Shown piece by piece: positions 1 to 9,241 of a stretch of DNA of 64,000 bases. The notes beneath the pieces are model-generated. The model did not search any database, was not told the DNA's origin, and saw nothing but the letters and a program-made list of their open reading frames with translations. The DNA is taken from the NCBI RefSeq assembly GCF_000348745.1, contig NC_020812.1, positions 1,435,444-1,499,443 on the forward strand, in the 5' to 3' direction. How positions within the stretch are numbered: the stretch's first letter is position 1; every line of letters starts with the position of its first letter. The position numbers and the translations under genes were made by a program. The DNA is from Micavibrio aeruginosavorus EPB. GTDB taxonomy: Bacteria > Pseudomonadota > Alphaproteobacteria > Micavibrionales > Micavibrionaceae.

Positions 1-1629
1 ACGCCACCGGCAACGTCGTTGCCAAAGTTCAGCTATAAGGTGCTGGAAAGTTACGGCACGCTCAGCGACCCGCTGGGCCCCACGCTGGGCGTTGATATGT
101 GGGCGGGATCGTCACGATCCACCATCGTCAAGGAAATCCCCAACCTGCCCAATGGCCACACCGTGGCCACGATGCAGGATATGACGTTACGCCTGTTACT
201 GACACAGGCCGACAGCACGTTTATTCGCGCCGATGTTGCCCCGGAAAAGGGCAACGACCTGATGACGTTGCGCCTGCAAAAGCTGCTGGATATTGGCGCG
301 TATAAATCGGCGATGGATTTATATACACAGATTGCGGGCGAGCCTTATCACGAAAAACTGGCCCGCGCGGGCATTACCGCCATGCTGTATAATGGCGAGA
401 CGGGCTTGGCCTGCCTTGAATTTCGCGCCGTCCAAAAACGCATGATGGACAACCCCGACGACATGTCCGCCGATGACATGACGTGGTGGACCGCCATGGC
501 CCCGATTTGTGACGCCATTCAGGCCCGCATGATCAACCCAAAGGCCGATGATTTCAAAATTGATGAAGCCGCATTGGGTGAGAGCAAAATTCTCAATCAA
601 TTGCTCTCCCGCAAAGATTTCAAACTGGGCATCAGCGACGTTGAAGATTTCGCCGCACTGAATGGCCTTGAGCGTTCCGTTCTGGCAGGCCTGCGCCGTT
701 ATGATTTCAACCGCCTGAAACTGCGCGATGTGGGTGCGGTGGATGGTTCCGTTTTGATGATTATGGTCGAAGACCCGACAATGCCGGCCCGCCTGCGCGC
801 ACCGCTGATGGTTGAGACCCTGCACCGCGGGTTGGTCCACACGGACCGCCTGATCGCATTGTACGAGGACACAGCCGTCGACAGCGGATCGCTGGGCGAT
901 GTCGCCCAATCGTGGCGGTCATTAAAAGACGCATCCAAAGCCACGCTGGATTCAAGCCTGCCTGGCCTGATGAATTTTGACACCCGCACACCCATGGCCG
1001 CCTACTATCCGTTTGCCGAGGCGTTAAGCAAGGCCAGCCCGGAGGGCTTCTCTGGCCGGGCGCTGGATAACGGCCTGCGAGTCATGATGTTGGCCGGAGT
1101 AACCCCGCCGGAACGCTGGGTTAAGGCCTGGAATGCCCGCGAATCAGTGTCCGAATCACCCTCCACCGAATCATATGAATTGGGGGCCGGAATTGCCGTT
1201 TTGGGAAATAATTCACGCCTTTTGGATATTTTTAATAGTGACGCCGCCAAGGCCCATTTCGCCACCCCGGAAAGCCAAAAAGACAAGGAAATCCTTGCTG
1301 TTTTTAGTGGACTTGGGCTGGAAAATGTATTACATAACACGGACAACTCCGATGCTTATGAAAAATTGTTTGACTTGACAGCCCCTAACGATTATGTAAT
1401 GCCGTTAGGTGGCTTGTTAGAACAGCTCGGCAGAGCCGCCGAAGATCAGCGGCTTGGTGAGACAGTACTGCTAGCCTCTGTGATCCTGAACGATATGGCC
1501 CGGGCCCCGGACAAGGTCCACCCCGGCGTTATCCGCGAGGTTCTCAGAAGTTTAGTAACAGTGGGGTTCAAAAAAGAAGCACATGATCTGGCTCTTGCAG
1601 TCATTCTGGGCTTAGACGAATTAAAATAG
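1..1629 (+). CDS. Conserved hypothetical protein, 5'-truncated by the window edge
   Basis: The reading frame is open from base 1, so the TTG at 19 is probably internal and the gene begins upstream of the window. At least 542 codons are visible. The protein is largely helical in appearance, with no signal peptide, membrane segment or catalytic motif that I recognise in the visible part. It ends 13 bases before xerD, so the two may be co-transcribed. The last third (about 1140-1629) uses more A/T-ending codons than the first part. I do not recognise the family. Large alphaproteobacterial proteins of this helical type are often annotated only as hypothetical. Confidence 0.7.
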   Translation, partial: TPPATSLPKFSYKVLESYGTLSDPLGPTLGVDMWAGSSRSTIVKEIPNLPNGHTVATMQDMTLRLLLTQADSTFIRADVAPEKGNDLMTLRLQKLLDIGAYKSAMDLYTQIAGEPYHEKLARAGITAMLYNGETGLACLEFRAVQKRMMDNPDDMSADDMTWWTAMAPICDAIQARMINPKADDFKIDEAALGESKILNQLLSRKDFKLGISDVEDFAALNGLERSVLAGLRRYDFNRLKLRDVGAVDGSVLMIMVEDPTMPARLRAPLMVETLHRGLVHTDRLIALYEDTAVDSGSLGDVAQSWRSLKDASKATLDSSLPGLMNFDTRTPMAAYYPFAEALSKASPEGFSGRALDNGLRVMMLAGVTPPERWVKAWNARESVSESPSTESYELGAGIAVLGNNSRLLDIFNSDAAKAHFATPESQKDKEILAVFSGLGLENVLHNTDNSDAYEKLFDLTAPNDYVMPLGGLLEQLGRAAEDQRLGETVLLASVILNDMARAPDKVHPGVIREVLRSLVTVGFKKEAHDLALAVILGLDELK

Positions 1630-1642
1630 GAGATATATTAAA

Positions 1643-2635
1643 ATGGCTCGTCCTGGTCGTCCGGCAATGCCGAAACCGAAACTTCACCCGCTCGTGGACT
1701 CGTTCCTCGACATGCTCACGACTGAGCGCGGGGCCGCAATGAACACACGCCAGGCCTACTGGCGCGATCTGGCTGACTTCAGCCTGTATCTGCGCGACAA
1801 AGCCAGCAAAGAGATCGTCGATGCCAGCAACGACGAAATCAAATCCTATTTGAGAGACCTCGGTGACAAGATGCACGTGAAGGGCCAGAACACGGCTCAG
1901 ATCGCAACCCGTACGGTTGCCCGTCGCCTGTCCGCCCTGCGCCAGTTCTACCGCTATCTGGTATCGGAAAACATCCGCAAGGATGACCCGACCTCCGCGA
2001 TCGAAAGCCCGAAACAAGGCCGTACGCTGCCGAAGACTCTGTCCGAGTCCGAAGTCAGCAACCTGATCAAAGCGGCTGCCATTGGCGGCGGTGCGGACAG
2101 CCTGCGCCTGGTTTGCCTGCTGGAAATGCTGTATGCCACCGGCCTGCGCGTTTCTGAACTGGTTGGCCTGCCGCTGTCGTCCATCAACGATGACCGTCAG
2201 TTCCTGATGGTTGAAGGTAAAGGCGGTCGTGAACGTATGGTTCCGCTGTCCGAACCGGCACAAAAATCTCTGGAAAAATATCTGGATGTCCGTCAGCAAT
2301 TCGTTGCCTCCGACGACAAAGGCACCCAGGGCCAGTGGCTGTTCCCGTCCCGTACGTCGGAAAGCGGTCACCTGACCCGTCAGCGCTTCGCGCAACTGTT
2401 GAAAGATCTGGCTGATACAGCCGGTATCGATGCAGACCGCGTCAGCCCGCACATCCTGCGCCACGCTTTCGCGACGCACTTGTTGAACAACGGTGCCGAC
2501 CTGCGCGCGGTACAGAAAATGCTGGGCCACGCCGACATTGCCACGACCCAGATCTACACGCACATTGTGGGTGAAAAGGCCAAGAAAACGGTCGAAGAAA
2601 AGCACCCGCTGGGCCAAAAGGTCGTCGGCGCCTAA
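1643..2635 (+). CDS. xerD: Tyrosine recombinase XerD (chromosome dimer resolution)
   Basis: Site-specific tyrosine recombinase of 330 aa that would act with XerC at dif to resolve chromosome dimers. The N-terminal SAM-like core-binding domain covers about residues 13-110 and the catalytic domain about 125-320. All catalytic residues are visible: R169 in ATGLRVSEL, K193 in EGKGGRER, H270 and R273 in HILRH, H296 in LGHADI and the nucleophile Y305 in IYTH. The start follows an AGGAGATATA ribosome site, which gives a 13-base gap from the upstream gene. XerD rather than XerC is chosen from overall similarity and the usual alphaproteobacterial xerD-accA neighbourhood. The position beside accA and the lack of phage genes argue for the housekeeping recombinase. 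Confidence 0.9.
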   Translation: MARPGRPAMPKPKLHPLVDSFLDMLTTERGAAMNTRQAYWRDLADFSLYLRDKASKEIVDASNDEIKSYLRDLGDKMHVKGQNTAQIATRTVARRLSALRQFYRYLVSENIRKDDPTSAIESPKQGRTLPKTLSESEVSNLIKAAAIGGGADSLRLVCLLEMLYATGLRVSELVGLPLSSINDDRQFLMVEGKGGRERMVPLSEPAQKSLEKYLDVRQQFVASDDKGTQGQWLFPSRTSESGHLTRQRFAQLLKDLADTAGIDADRVSPHILRHAFATHLLNNGADLRAVQKMLGHADIATTQIYTHIVGEKAKKTVEEKHPLGQKVVGA

Positions 2636-2693
2636 TTGACCCGGGTTAGAGTTTTATACTCTCCTTTGGCATCAATAGGTTAAGCAAGAATAT

Positions 2694-2729
2694 AGAACAG
2701 GCTGACAATTGAATTTGTCAGCCTGTTCT
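2694..2729. terminator. Perfect 15-bp hairpin between xerD and accA
   Basis: Two perfectly complementary 15-base arms (2694-2708 and 2715-2729) enclose a 6-base loop. No T-run follows on either strand, so it is not a typical intrinsic terminator. It may be an mRNA 3'-end or processing structure after xerD, or a protein-binding palindrome in the accA leader. Confidence 0.5.
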
Positions 2730-2771
2730 GCTATCACAATGGACCTTCTAACCTGTATGTAAGGAAGACCT

Positions 2772-3716
2772 ATGAGCAGACTTGATTTCGAAAAACCGGT
2801 TCTGGAACTGGAGGCAAAGATTGCGGAACTGCGCAACACCAGCAGCAGCACATCCGTCAATGTCGCCGAAGAAATCAAACGCATGCAGGACAAGTCCGCG
2901 CGTTTGCTGCAACAAACCTATGGCAAGCTGACCCCCGTGCAAAAGGTGCAGGTCGCCCGTCATCAGGACCGCCCGCACTTCCTGGATTACGTCGACTCCA
3001 TGATCGACGATTTCACGCCGCTGGCCGGTGACCGTCGCTTTGCCGAAGATCAGGCGCTGATCGGTGGCCTGGGTCGCTTCCGTGGCCGCTCCGTTGTTGT
3101 GATGGGCCAGGAAAAAGGCAACACGACCGAAGCCCGCATTCGCCACAATTTCGGCATGGCCCGCCCCGAAGGCTACCGCAAGGCCCAACGCCTGATGGAA
3201 ATGGCCGATCAATTCCAATTGCCGATCATCACGCTGGTTGATACCGCTGGCGCGTATCCGGGCGTGGGCGCGGAAGAACGCGGCCAGGCCGAAGCCATCG
3301 CAAAATCCATTGAGACCTGCCTGCGCGTACGCACCCCGATCGTATCGGTTGTGATTGGCGAAGGTGGTTCAGGTGGCGCGATTGCCATCGCAACGGCAGA
3401 CAAAGTCTACATGCTGGAACATTCCATCTATTCCGTGATTTCACCGGAAGGATGCGCGTCCATCCTGTGGCGCAGTGCCGAACACGCACAGGACGCCGCA
3501 ACCGCCCTGAAACTGACGTCGGAAGACATGCTGGGCCTGAAACTGATCGATGGCATTATCGGCGAACCTGTGGGCGGCGCACACCGTCACAAGGACGAAA
3601 CGATTGAAAGCGTCGCCAGCCAGATCGACAAAGCCCTGAACACCATGACCCCGTGGGATGGTGACAAGCTGATCAAATCCCGCCGCGCCAAATATCTGGC
3701 GATGGGCCGGGCATAA
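2772..3716 (+). CDS. accA: Acetyl-CoA carboxylase carboxyltransferase subunit alpha
   Basis: Alpha subunit (314 aa) of the carboxyltransferase half of acetyl-CoA carboxylase, which with AccD moves CO2 from biotin-BCCP to acetyl-CoA to make malonyl-CoA. It has the usual family length. The N-terminal helical region begins LDFEKPVLELEAKI. The crotonase-fold core carries DTAGAYPGVGAEERGQ (157-172), GEGGSGGAIAI (196-206) and SVISPEGCASILW (221-233), which are the conserved acyl-CoA and biotin site segments. An AAGGAAG site precedes the ATG. The stop codon overlaps the start of the next gene (TAATG), indicating translational coupling. accD is not in this window. Confidence 0.97.
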   Translation: MSRLDFEKPVLELEAKIAELRNTSSSTSVNVAEEIKRMQDKSARLLQQTYGKLTPVQKVQVARHQDRPHFLDYVDSMIDDFTPLAGDRRFAEDQALIGGLGRFRGRSVVVMGQEKGNTTEARIRHNFGMARPEGYRKAQRLMEMADQFQLPIITLVDTAGAYPGVGAEERGQAEAIAKSIETCLRVRTPIVSVVIGEGGSGGAIAIATADKVYMLEHSIYSVISPEGCASILWRSAEHAQDAATALKLTSEDMLGLKLIDGIIGEPVGGAHRHKDETIESVASQIDKALNTMTPWDGDKLIKSRRAKYLAMGRA

Positions 3717-4168
3717 TGACATTCGGCGTAATGACACCGGACGATATCAAAAAGACCGTTCAGGACACGTTCGAACAATACGGAACGATGGGGCTGGATG
3801 CGTTTAAAAACCGCTTCCCGGCCAAAGCCGTGCCGGGTATCAGCCATCTGTGCGTTGAATTTACGGATGAGGAAACCTACGCCGCTTGCGCCGCGCAGGC
3901 CCAGGAATGGGGTTCGGTCTCCGTTCGCCCGTATAATGGGCGTGACATCACGTGGTGCCGATTGAAACAACCCTTCGTGCATGGCGATTTGACGCTGTAC
4001 TGGCTGGAACTGCTCCAGCCCGTGAACGAACCGAATGATTTTAACGGTGTAACATCCATCGTCTATGCCGGCGACCACATGGAACGGGTTGAAAAACTCC
4101 CCGGACCGAAGAACGCCCCCATTCGTTTCCGCTACCAGAAATTCAGCGCCGAGACACTGGCCCGATAA
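3716..4168 (+). CDS. YecM-like VOC-fold protein
   Basis: A 150-aa protein whose start codon overlaps the accA stop; ATG 3731 is an alternative start. It resembles Escherichia coli YecM, a vicinal-oxygen-chelate-fold protein of unknown function: GISHLCVEF, then YNGRDITWCRLKQPF and LYWLELLQP correspond in order to the YecM core, and a GDHMERVE segment to its late histidine region. No signal peptide is seen. Coupling to accA suggests co-expression, but the functional link is unknown. The operon ends at the hairpin terminator just downstream. Confidence 0.7.
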   Translation: MTFGVMTPDDIKKTVQDTFEQYGTMGLDAFKNRFPAKAVPGISHLCVEFTDEETYAACAAQAQEWGSVSVRPYNGRDITWCRLKQPFVHGDLTLYWLELLQPVNEPNDFNGVTSIVYAGDHMERVEKLPGPKNAPIRFRYQKFSAETLAR

Positions 4169-4181
4169 AAAGCACATAAAC

Positions 4182-4210
4182 AAAAACCGGATCAAACGAT
4201 CCGGTTTTTT
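4182..4210. terminator. Bidirectional intrinsic terminator
   Basis: Stem of 12 bp (4182-4193 with 4198-4209), AAAC loop and T-runs on both strands. It lies between the convergent ends of the accA operon and the RCC1-like gene pair. Confidence 0.9.
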
Positions 4211-4242
4211 AACGCCAGCGCCACATGTTTTAAACGCTCTGC

Positions 4243-5784
4243 CTAGAACGCCGGGGCCACATGGTGCCACCCGGTCCCATTGCAATATTGCACTTTGTTG
4301 TGCGTGGTGTTGAAAATGATATCCCCTTCAACCCCCGCCGGGTTTGCACACCCGGCCCCGGTCGCCCCCAATGTCGGCCCCACCGCATGCCACACGGCCC
4401 CATCGCAATATTGCAGAACATGATGGGTTGCGTTGTAAACAATATCCCCAACCACACCGTCCGGCGCCGTGCACGGGCCGGAACCACCGGAGCCACCGCC
4501 GCCGGAGCCAAAAGATCCCCAAGACGCCTCGACCAGCGCAGGCGTCAATTGATTCCCTGATGTTGTTCCAATCCCAGTCGCACCATTTGTATTGGTACCC
4601 CAACAATAAAGATCAGATCCACGCAACCCGCAGGCATTACTGATGGCAAGTGCGACAGTGTTCCAATCTGTGTTTGTGCCGACTTGGGTGGGAACATTCG
4701 TACTGCCAGATATTAGTCCCTGCCCTGTAACACCGCTGTTATTCGCACCCCAACAATACAGCGCTCCATCCCGTAAACCACAAGAGGCCAATATCCCTGT
4801 TGCAACAAAATCCCAATTCGTTTCTGTTCCTATTTTTGTTGGGGTTGTGGTGTTCCCCGATGTTGTTCCCCGCCCCGTCATGCCGTTTCCATTGCTTCCC
4901 CAACAATAAAGTTCGCCCGCACGGATTCCGCAACTAAACTGATTTCCTGCCGTAATTTTTTCCCAATCTGTATCTGTTCCCACTTTTGTGGGCACCAGCG
5001 TTTCGCCCGATGTCAATCCGCGCCCCGTAGCCGCGCCACCATTACTTCCCCAGCAATAAAGCTCTCCTGTGCCGCGCAAGCCACATGTATGGGCCGTGCC
5101 ACCTGCAACATCGGTCCAGTCTGTTGCCGTTCCGATCTGTGTCGGAGTTGTTATATTCCCCGCAGAAACATAGCCAACACCGATTTGCCCGTATCCATTA
5201 TAGCCCCAGCAATAAAGAGCTCCGCCACGAATAGCACATGCATGATACGTCCCGGAATGTACAAGGTCCCAGTCTGTAAAACTTCCAACCTGAATGGGTG
5301 TTGTCTGAACCCCTGATGTTGAGCTTGGGCTGGGAATATTACGCGCACGCGACCCCCAACAATACAGAACTTTGTCACGCAACCCACATGTGGAAAATTC
5401 TAACAATCCCCGGGTCGATGAAACTTGTGTCCAGTCGCTTTCAATGCCCACTTGAGCAGGCGTTGATTGTATGCCTGATGTCGTTCCCAACCCGGTCGAG
5501 CCATCAGCGTTGCTGCCCCAGCAATATAATTCTCCGCCTGGCTTGCGCGCACAGGCAGAGTTCCCGCCCACCGTTATCGCATTAACGCCGGAAGACGCCG
5601 CATTTTCCTTCAAAAAATTCCGCCAGTTCGTCCCATCGCAATACGCTGGCCGCTCCGCCGTTTCATTCCAAATGACATCACCCGCCACGCCCGCAGGGCT
5701 GGCGCAATCGGCATAGGCCGGAGCCAATGGCCAGAACAAAAACAGCAAAACCGTTAAAAGCTGAATGATACGCATCATATACAC
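4243..5784 (-). CDS. Secreted RCC1-like repeat protein (copy 2)
   Basis: A 513-aa exported protein with a hydrophobic N-terminal signal ending near AYA-DC. Seven repeats follow, each with the core C(G/A)(L/I)R..-LYCWG-N..G-TG.G..SG...TP..VG...DW, typical of RCC1-like beta-propeller repeats. The N-terminus has one, and the C-terminus two, copies of a short module with pattern C..P.GV.GD-I-N-T...YC(D/N)G..W. Two cysteines per repeat suggest disulphides outside the cytoplasm. The start is ambiguous: GTG 5784, ATG 5778 and ATG 5775 all lie ahead of the signal. It sits 20 bases after a full-length paralogue, so the pair is probably one transcript. Function unknown; a surface or adhesion role is only a guess. 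Confidence 0.85.
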   Translation of the reverse strand: MYMMRIIQLLTVLLFLFWPLAPAYADCASPAGVAGDVIWNETAERPAYCDGTNWRNFLKENAASSGVNAITVGGNSACARKPGGELYCWGSNADGSTGLGTTSGIQSTPAQVGIESDWTQVSSTRGLLEFSTCGLRDKVLYCWGSRARNIPSPSSTSGVQTTPIQVGSFTDWDLVHSGTYHACAIRGGALYCWGYNGYGQIGVGYVSAGNITTPTQIGTATDWTDVAGGTAHTCGLRGTGELYCWGSNGGAATGRGLTSGETLVPTKVGTDTDWEKITAGNQFSCGIRAGELYCWGSNGNGMTGRGTTSGNTTTPTKIGTETNWDFVATGILASCGLRDGALYCWGANNSGVTGQGLISGSTNVPTQVGTNTDWNTVALAISNACGLRGSDLYCWGTNTNGATGIGTTSGNQLTPALVEASWGSFGSGGGGSGGSGPCTAPDGVVGDIVYNATHHVLQYCDGAVWHAVGPTLGATGAGCANPAGVEGDIIFNTTHNKVQYCNGTGWHHVAPAF

Positions 5785-5804
5785 TGTCTTGGTTTACACA
5801 AAAC

Positions 5805-7361
5805 TCAATTAATCATCGCGACACCACGCCACGCGGTGCCATTGCAATATTGCAATGTGCTATACGTCGAATTGAAAATGATCTCGCCTTCAACGCCCGT
5901 TGGACCGGTGCAACCGGGCCCGGTTGAATCCAAAATCGGCCCCGCTCCATGCCAGGCGACGCCATCGCAATATTGCAGAACGTGATGGGTTGAATTGTAA
6001 ATAATCTGCCCGGAAACACCGTCCGGCGCAGTACACGCGCCGGAACCGCCACCGCTACCACCGAAGGAGCCAAAGGATCCCCAATTTGCATCAACCAATC
6101 CCGGCGTTGTCTGTATCCCCGATGTAGTTCCCAGCCCCGTTGCACCACTTCCATTGCTACCCCAGCAATACAAAGCGCTCCCTCGAATGCCGCAATGTGA
6201 AAAATCTCCGCTTCCGACAAAAGACCAGTCCGTCTCCACGCCGACTTGCGCAGGCGTTGTTTGTGTTCCTGTTGTTGTCCCAAGACCTGTGTATCCACCC
6301 GCCCCCCAGCAATACAGAGCTCCACCACGAATGCCGCAGGTAGCGGAGCCAGCACCGGATACAATGCTCCAATCCGTATATGACCCAACCTGTGCAGGGG
6401 TTAACTGAACACCCGAAGTTGTTCCCAACCCCGTCGCACCTTGCGTATTCTCACCCCAGCAATATAAAGCGCCCGAACGTATAGCGCACGCAGCCGCACC
6501 GCCGGCCGTCACCATTTCCCAGTCGGTAAAACTACCGACCTGGGCCGGTGTAAGTTGAGTACCTGAAGATGTTCCCAACCCTGTCCTGCCAGACATATTA
6601 TTTCCCCAGCAATACAGAGATCCGGCACGAATACCACATGCATACGGACCTATCACCCCACCTGTGACAACAGACACGCTTGTCCAATCGGTAAAACTAC
6701 CCACTTGGGCGGGCGTTAATTGGCTCCCTGATGATGTCCCCAGTCCCGTTGCTCCCGTGCCATTTTGCCCCCAGCAATACAAAGCACCTGAGCGTATTCC
6801 GCACGCAACGTAATACCCAGCAGAAACAGTTTCCCAATCGGTAAAGCTACCCACTTGGGCGGGCGTTAATTGGCTCCCCGACGTAGTGCCCAACCCTGTT
6901 TGTCCCAAGTAATTTCGCCCCCAGCAATACAGCGCGCCTGAGCGAATGCCACAGCTATAGGAAATTGGATTGTTCATAAAAATATCATCAATCCACCCAC
7001 CGCCAGAAATAACGGACCAACCAGTTTCCGTGCCCACGCGCGTTGGCGTCGTCTGGTTCCCCGAAGTTGTGCCTTGACCTGTTGCGCCCTGCGCATTCGC
7101 ACCCCAGCAATAAGCTTCTCCATTCGGCTTCAAACCACATGTGTGAAAGGCTCCACCGCTCATAAGCTCGGTGGTTATGCGCGAAGAATTCTTTTTCAAA
7201 AAATTCCGCCAATTCGTCCCATCGCAATATGCTGGACGTTTTGCGGTTTCATTCCAGATGAGATCGCCAGCCACGCCCGCAGGGCTGGCGCAGGCCGCGT
7301 AGGCCGGGACCGAAGGAGCAAGGAAGAGCAGAAATAAAAAACACAGAATAAATAAACGCAC
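5805..7361 (-). CDS. Secreted RCC1-like repeat protein (copy 1)
   Basis: A 518-aa paralogue of the next gene with the same architecture: signal peptide from a GTG start, N-terminal C..P.GV.GD-IWNET...YCDGTNWRN module, seven RCC1-like repeats with LYCWG cores, a Gly/Ser linker and two C-terminal YC(D/N)G..W modules. Repeats within one copy are very alike (TPAQVGS-TDW recurs several times), suggesting recent internal expansion. It is the first gene of the minus-strand pair. The ends are more conserved between copies than the repeats, so the repeats probably vary in number or sequence over time. The ligand and function are unknown. Confidence 0.85.
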   Translation of the reverse strand: MRLFILCFLFLLFLAPSVPAYAACASPAGVAGDLIWNETAKRPAYCDGTNWRNFLKKNSSRITTELMSGGAFHTCGLKPNGEAYCWGANAQGATGQGTTSGNQTTPTRVGTETGWSVISGGGWIDDIFMNNPISYSCGIRSGALYCWGRNYLGQTGLGTTSGSQLTPAQVGSFTDWETVSAGYYVACGIRSGALYCWGQNGTGATGLGTSSGSQLTPAQVGSFTDWTSVSVVTGGVIGPYACGIRAGSLYCWGNNMSGRTGLGTSSGTQLTPAQVGSFTDWEMVTAGGAAACAIRSGALYCWGENTQGATGLGTTSGVQLTPAQVGSYTDWSIVSGAGSATCGIRGGALYCWGAGGYTGLGTTTGTQTTPAQVGVETDWSFVGSGDFSHCGIRGSALYCWGSNGSGATGLGTTSGIQTTPGLVDANWGSFGSFGGSGGGSGACTAPDGVSGQIIYNSTHHVLQYCDGVAWHGAGPILDSTGPGCTGPTGVEGEIIFNSTYSTLQYCNGTAWRGVAMIN

Positions 7362-7510
7362 GCAGACCCCGGTTTTTCGCGACCGTTTGAAGTAATAGCG
7401 GGACCAAAGTTAAAGGGCGGTCCCTGTTTAACCAATATCTGACTGAACTAGGTTAAAAAACCGCAAAATCAAGTCATCCGCACCACAACCTTATAGCCCA
7501 AAGCATAGAA

Positions 7511-7541
7511 AAACCGGGGTTGGTGATGACAACCCCGGTTT
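7511..7541 (-). terminator. Intrinsic terminator after the RHH regulator gene
   Basis: A 12-bp stem (7511-7522 with 7530-7541) and 7-base loop are followed on the minus strand by a TTTTT run. It lies downstream of the gene at 7597-8091 and upstream of the RCC1-like pair, separating the two units. Confidence 0.85.
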
Positions 7542-7596
7542 GCTCTATGTGTGGAATAAGGCTTTGTTTTTTATAAATGCCTGCTTAAAAAACGAC

Positions 7597-8091
7597 TTAC
7601 AGGCCCTGCATGGAATGGAAAGATGGTGTTTGTGCCGGTTTGATGGATGACATGTGCGTCGCACCGCCATTCATGCCATTGCGTCCGCGTTTGCGCATAT
7701 GCAACGCATCCGGCGTGGCCTGGGCCCGGGTCATCATGGTGTTGAAATCGCCGTGGCCGGCGCGCACATGCCCCTGCTCCGTCGTGGCGGCACGGTAATA
7801 CAGCATCAGGAAAACGCGGATCGCAGCCGTCAACGATGTGTTCGGGTTTTTGCGCAATTGGATCAATGAACATACATCATGAATGCGGCACCGTTCGCGT
7901 TTCGCGATATCGCGCAATGCGCCCCACATTTCCGGTTCCAGACGCACGGATGTGCGGCGGCCCAGAACGGTGATGTTGCGGCTGACCAGCGTGCTGCGCC
8001 CCCCATCACGGGCCTCATCCAGCCCATCCATGGCATCCATTAGTTTTGAATCGGAAAAAGAAACGGCCCCCGTAGAAATGTTACTAGTCAT
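7597..8091 (-). CDS. Ribbon-helix-helix domain protein (RHH_4 type)
   Basis: A 164-aa putative DNA-binding protein. The central segment (about residues 38-105) begins RNITVLGRRTSVRLEPEMW and continues with RDIAKRERCRIHDVCSLI and SLTAAIRVFLMLYYRAA. That is the layout of the RHH_4 family found in alphaproteobacteria: a beta strand with TSVRLE followed by two helices. Tails of about 37 residues before and 55 after the domain look disordered and are rich in Met, His and Gly. It is a single-gene unit with its own terminator. The target is unknown. The domain family is fairly certain; a regulatory role is inferred. Confidence 0.8.
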   Translation of the reverse strand: MTSNISTGAVSFSDSKLMDAMDGLDEARDGGRSTLVSRNITVLGRRTSVRLEPEMWGALRDIAKRERCRIHDVCSLIQLRKNPNTSLTAAIRVFLMLYYRAATTEQGHVRAGHGDFNTMMTRAQATPDALHMRKRGRNGMNGGATHMSSIKPAQTPSFHSMQGL

Positions 8092-8196
8092 AAAATGTCC
8101 CCCTGGATCGACAGATCACACTTTTTAAAATGCACGTTACAACCCGCACTAACGTACGGACGAAACCAATTTTAAGGGGTAAAAATTAAAATGCAA

Positions 8197-8493
8197 CTAT
8201 GAATTGTTTTTGCAATTTGCCACACTATATTCTTCTAATGTACGCAATTCCATGGCAAGAGCATGAATTTGTTGTGAAATCTCCACCTGCAGCAGGTCAT
8301 AGACCCGTCTTTGACGGTCCACACGCGTCATACCCCTGAATGCATCGGATACAACCAAAACCCGAAAATGGCTCTCCCCCGCCCCATCATGCCCGGCATG
8401 GCCCGCATGGAGGGCAGATTCGTTGACCACCTCCAAAACCTCCGGGTTCAGGGCGGATCGCAGTTTTTCTTCAATAATTTCAGTCATTCCCAT
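8197..8493 (-). CDS. bolA: BolA family protein
   Basis: A 98-aa BolA-fold protein. It begins MGMTEIIEEKLRSALNPEVL and contains ESHFRVLVVSDAF and RHR-like RQRRVYDLL, the conserved positions of the family; HAGHAGHDG near residue 30 supplies histidines typical of BolA Fe-S ligand loops. BolA proteins work with monothiol glutaredoxins in iron-sulphur handling and stress responses. The start at 8493 is preceded by AAAGGGACG. A longer open frame to 9075 is a shadow of the divergent J-domain gene. The two genes are divergent with about 66 bases between starts, where their promoters should lie. Confidence 0.88.
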   Translation of the reverse strand: MGMTEIIEEKLRSALNPEVLEVVNESALHAGHAGHDGAGESHFRVLVVSDAFRGMTRVDRQRRVYDLLQVEISQQIHALAMELRTLEEYSVANCKNNS

Positions 8494-8559
8494 GGATTTT
8501 CGTCCCTTTTGATATGTCAAAATCTTGTAAAAAGCCGCGGCCCGCAACATAATAATGGA

Positions 8560-9195
8560 ATGCCGCGTATACATTTGAAACCCAACTCCCCGGAATTTGC
8601 CGATTCGGACGCCCCAAAGCCCCGAAGCCAGAGTTGTGACATGCCGGGATGTGACCGCCATGGCGAGCACAAAGCCCCCAAAAACCGTGGTTTGAATGAT
8701 TATTACCATTTCTGCTTCGACCATGTGCAGGAATATAACAAGGCATGGGACTTCTTCTCCGGCATGACCCAGTCGGATATCGAAGCCCATATCATGCAGG
8801 CCATGTTGTGGGACCGCCCGACCAAGCGATATGACCCCGCCGCAGCCGCCGCGATGGAAGATGAATTGCTGAAAAAGGCGCACGAGGCCCGCTTCTTCCA
8901 CAAACGCCCGCACGACCATGAAAACCAGCAAAAAGCCCGCCAGGAACATTTCCGGTCGATGGACGATATCCGCCCGGCCCCGGAAATCGAAGCCATGGCG
9001 ATTATGGGATTGGAACCACCCGTCGATCTGGCCGGGATCAAGGCGAAGTACAAAGAGCTGGTTAAAAAATACCACCCGGACGTCAACCGTGACGACCCGA
9101 AGGCCGAGGAGCTTCTCAAAAGCATCAACATGGCCTATACAATTTTAAAGGCGGCTTTTGAAAGCTACGAGAAAATGATGACAGGCCGCGCGTAA
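8560..9195 (+). CDS. J-domain (DnaJ-like) protein with N-terminal cysteine cluster
   Basis: A 211-aa protein with a J domain at its extreme C-terminus: helix [12 protein letters not shown], the HPD motif at 172-174 and then helix III. J domains stimulate the DnaK ATPase. The N-terminal part has cysteines C26, C31 and C52 and several histidines (CDMPGC, YHFCFDH), a possible metal site. This architecture next to bolA is familiar from alphaproteobacteria. The reading frame is open upstream to 8311, but that stretch lies over bolA on the other strand, so ATG 8560 is preferred. No DnaK or GrpE gene is nearby. Confidence 0.85.
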   Translation: MPRIHLKPNSPEFADSDAPKPRSQSCDMPGCDRHGEHKAPKNRGLNDYYHFCFDHVQEYNKAWDFFSGMTQSDIEAHIMQAMLWDRPTKRYDPAAAAAMEDELLKKAHEARFFHKRPHDHENQQKARQEHFRSMDDIRPAPEIEAMAIMGLEPPVDLAGIKAKYKELVKKYHPDVNRDDPKAEELLKSINMAYTILKAAFESYEKMMTGRA

Positions 9196-9241
9196 TAAAA
9201 ATCTTCAGTTCTCTCCCCACCCCCTCCAAAGCGCACACACC

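Noticed and set aside
1643-2635. Phage or integron integrase
   Set aside because: No attachment site or phage genes; sequence and accA neighbourhood fit housekeeping XerD.
8494-9075. Minus-strand extension of the bolA reading frame to 9075
   Set aside because: The stretch is antisense to the J-domain gene, which has clear motifs; BolA homology and the ribosome site start at 8493.
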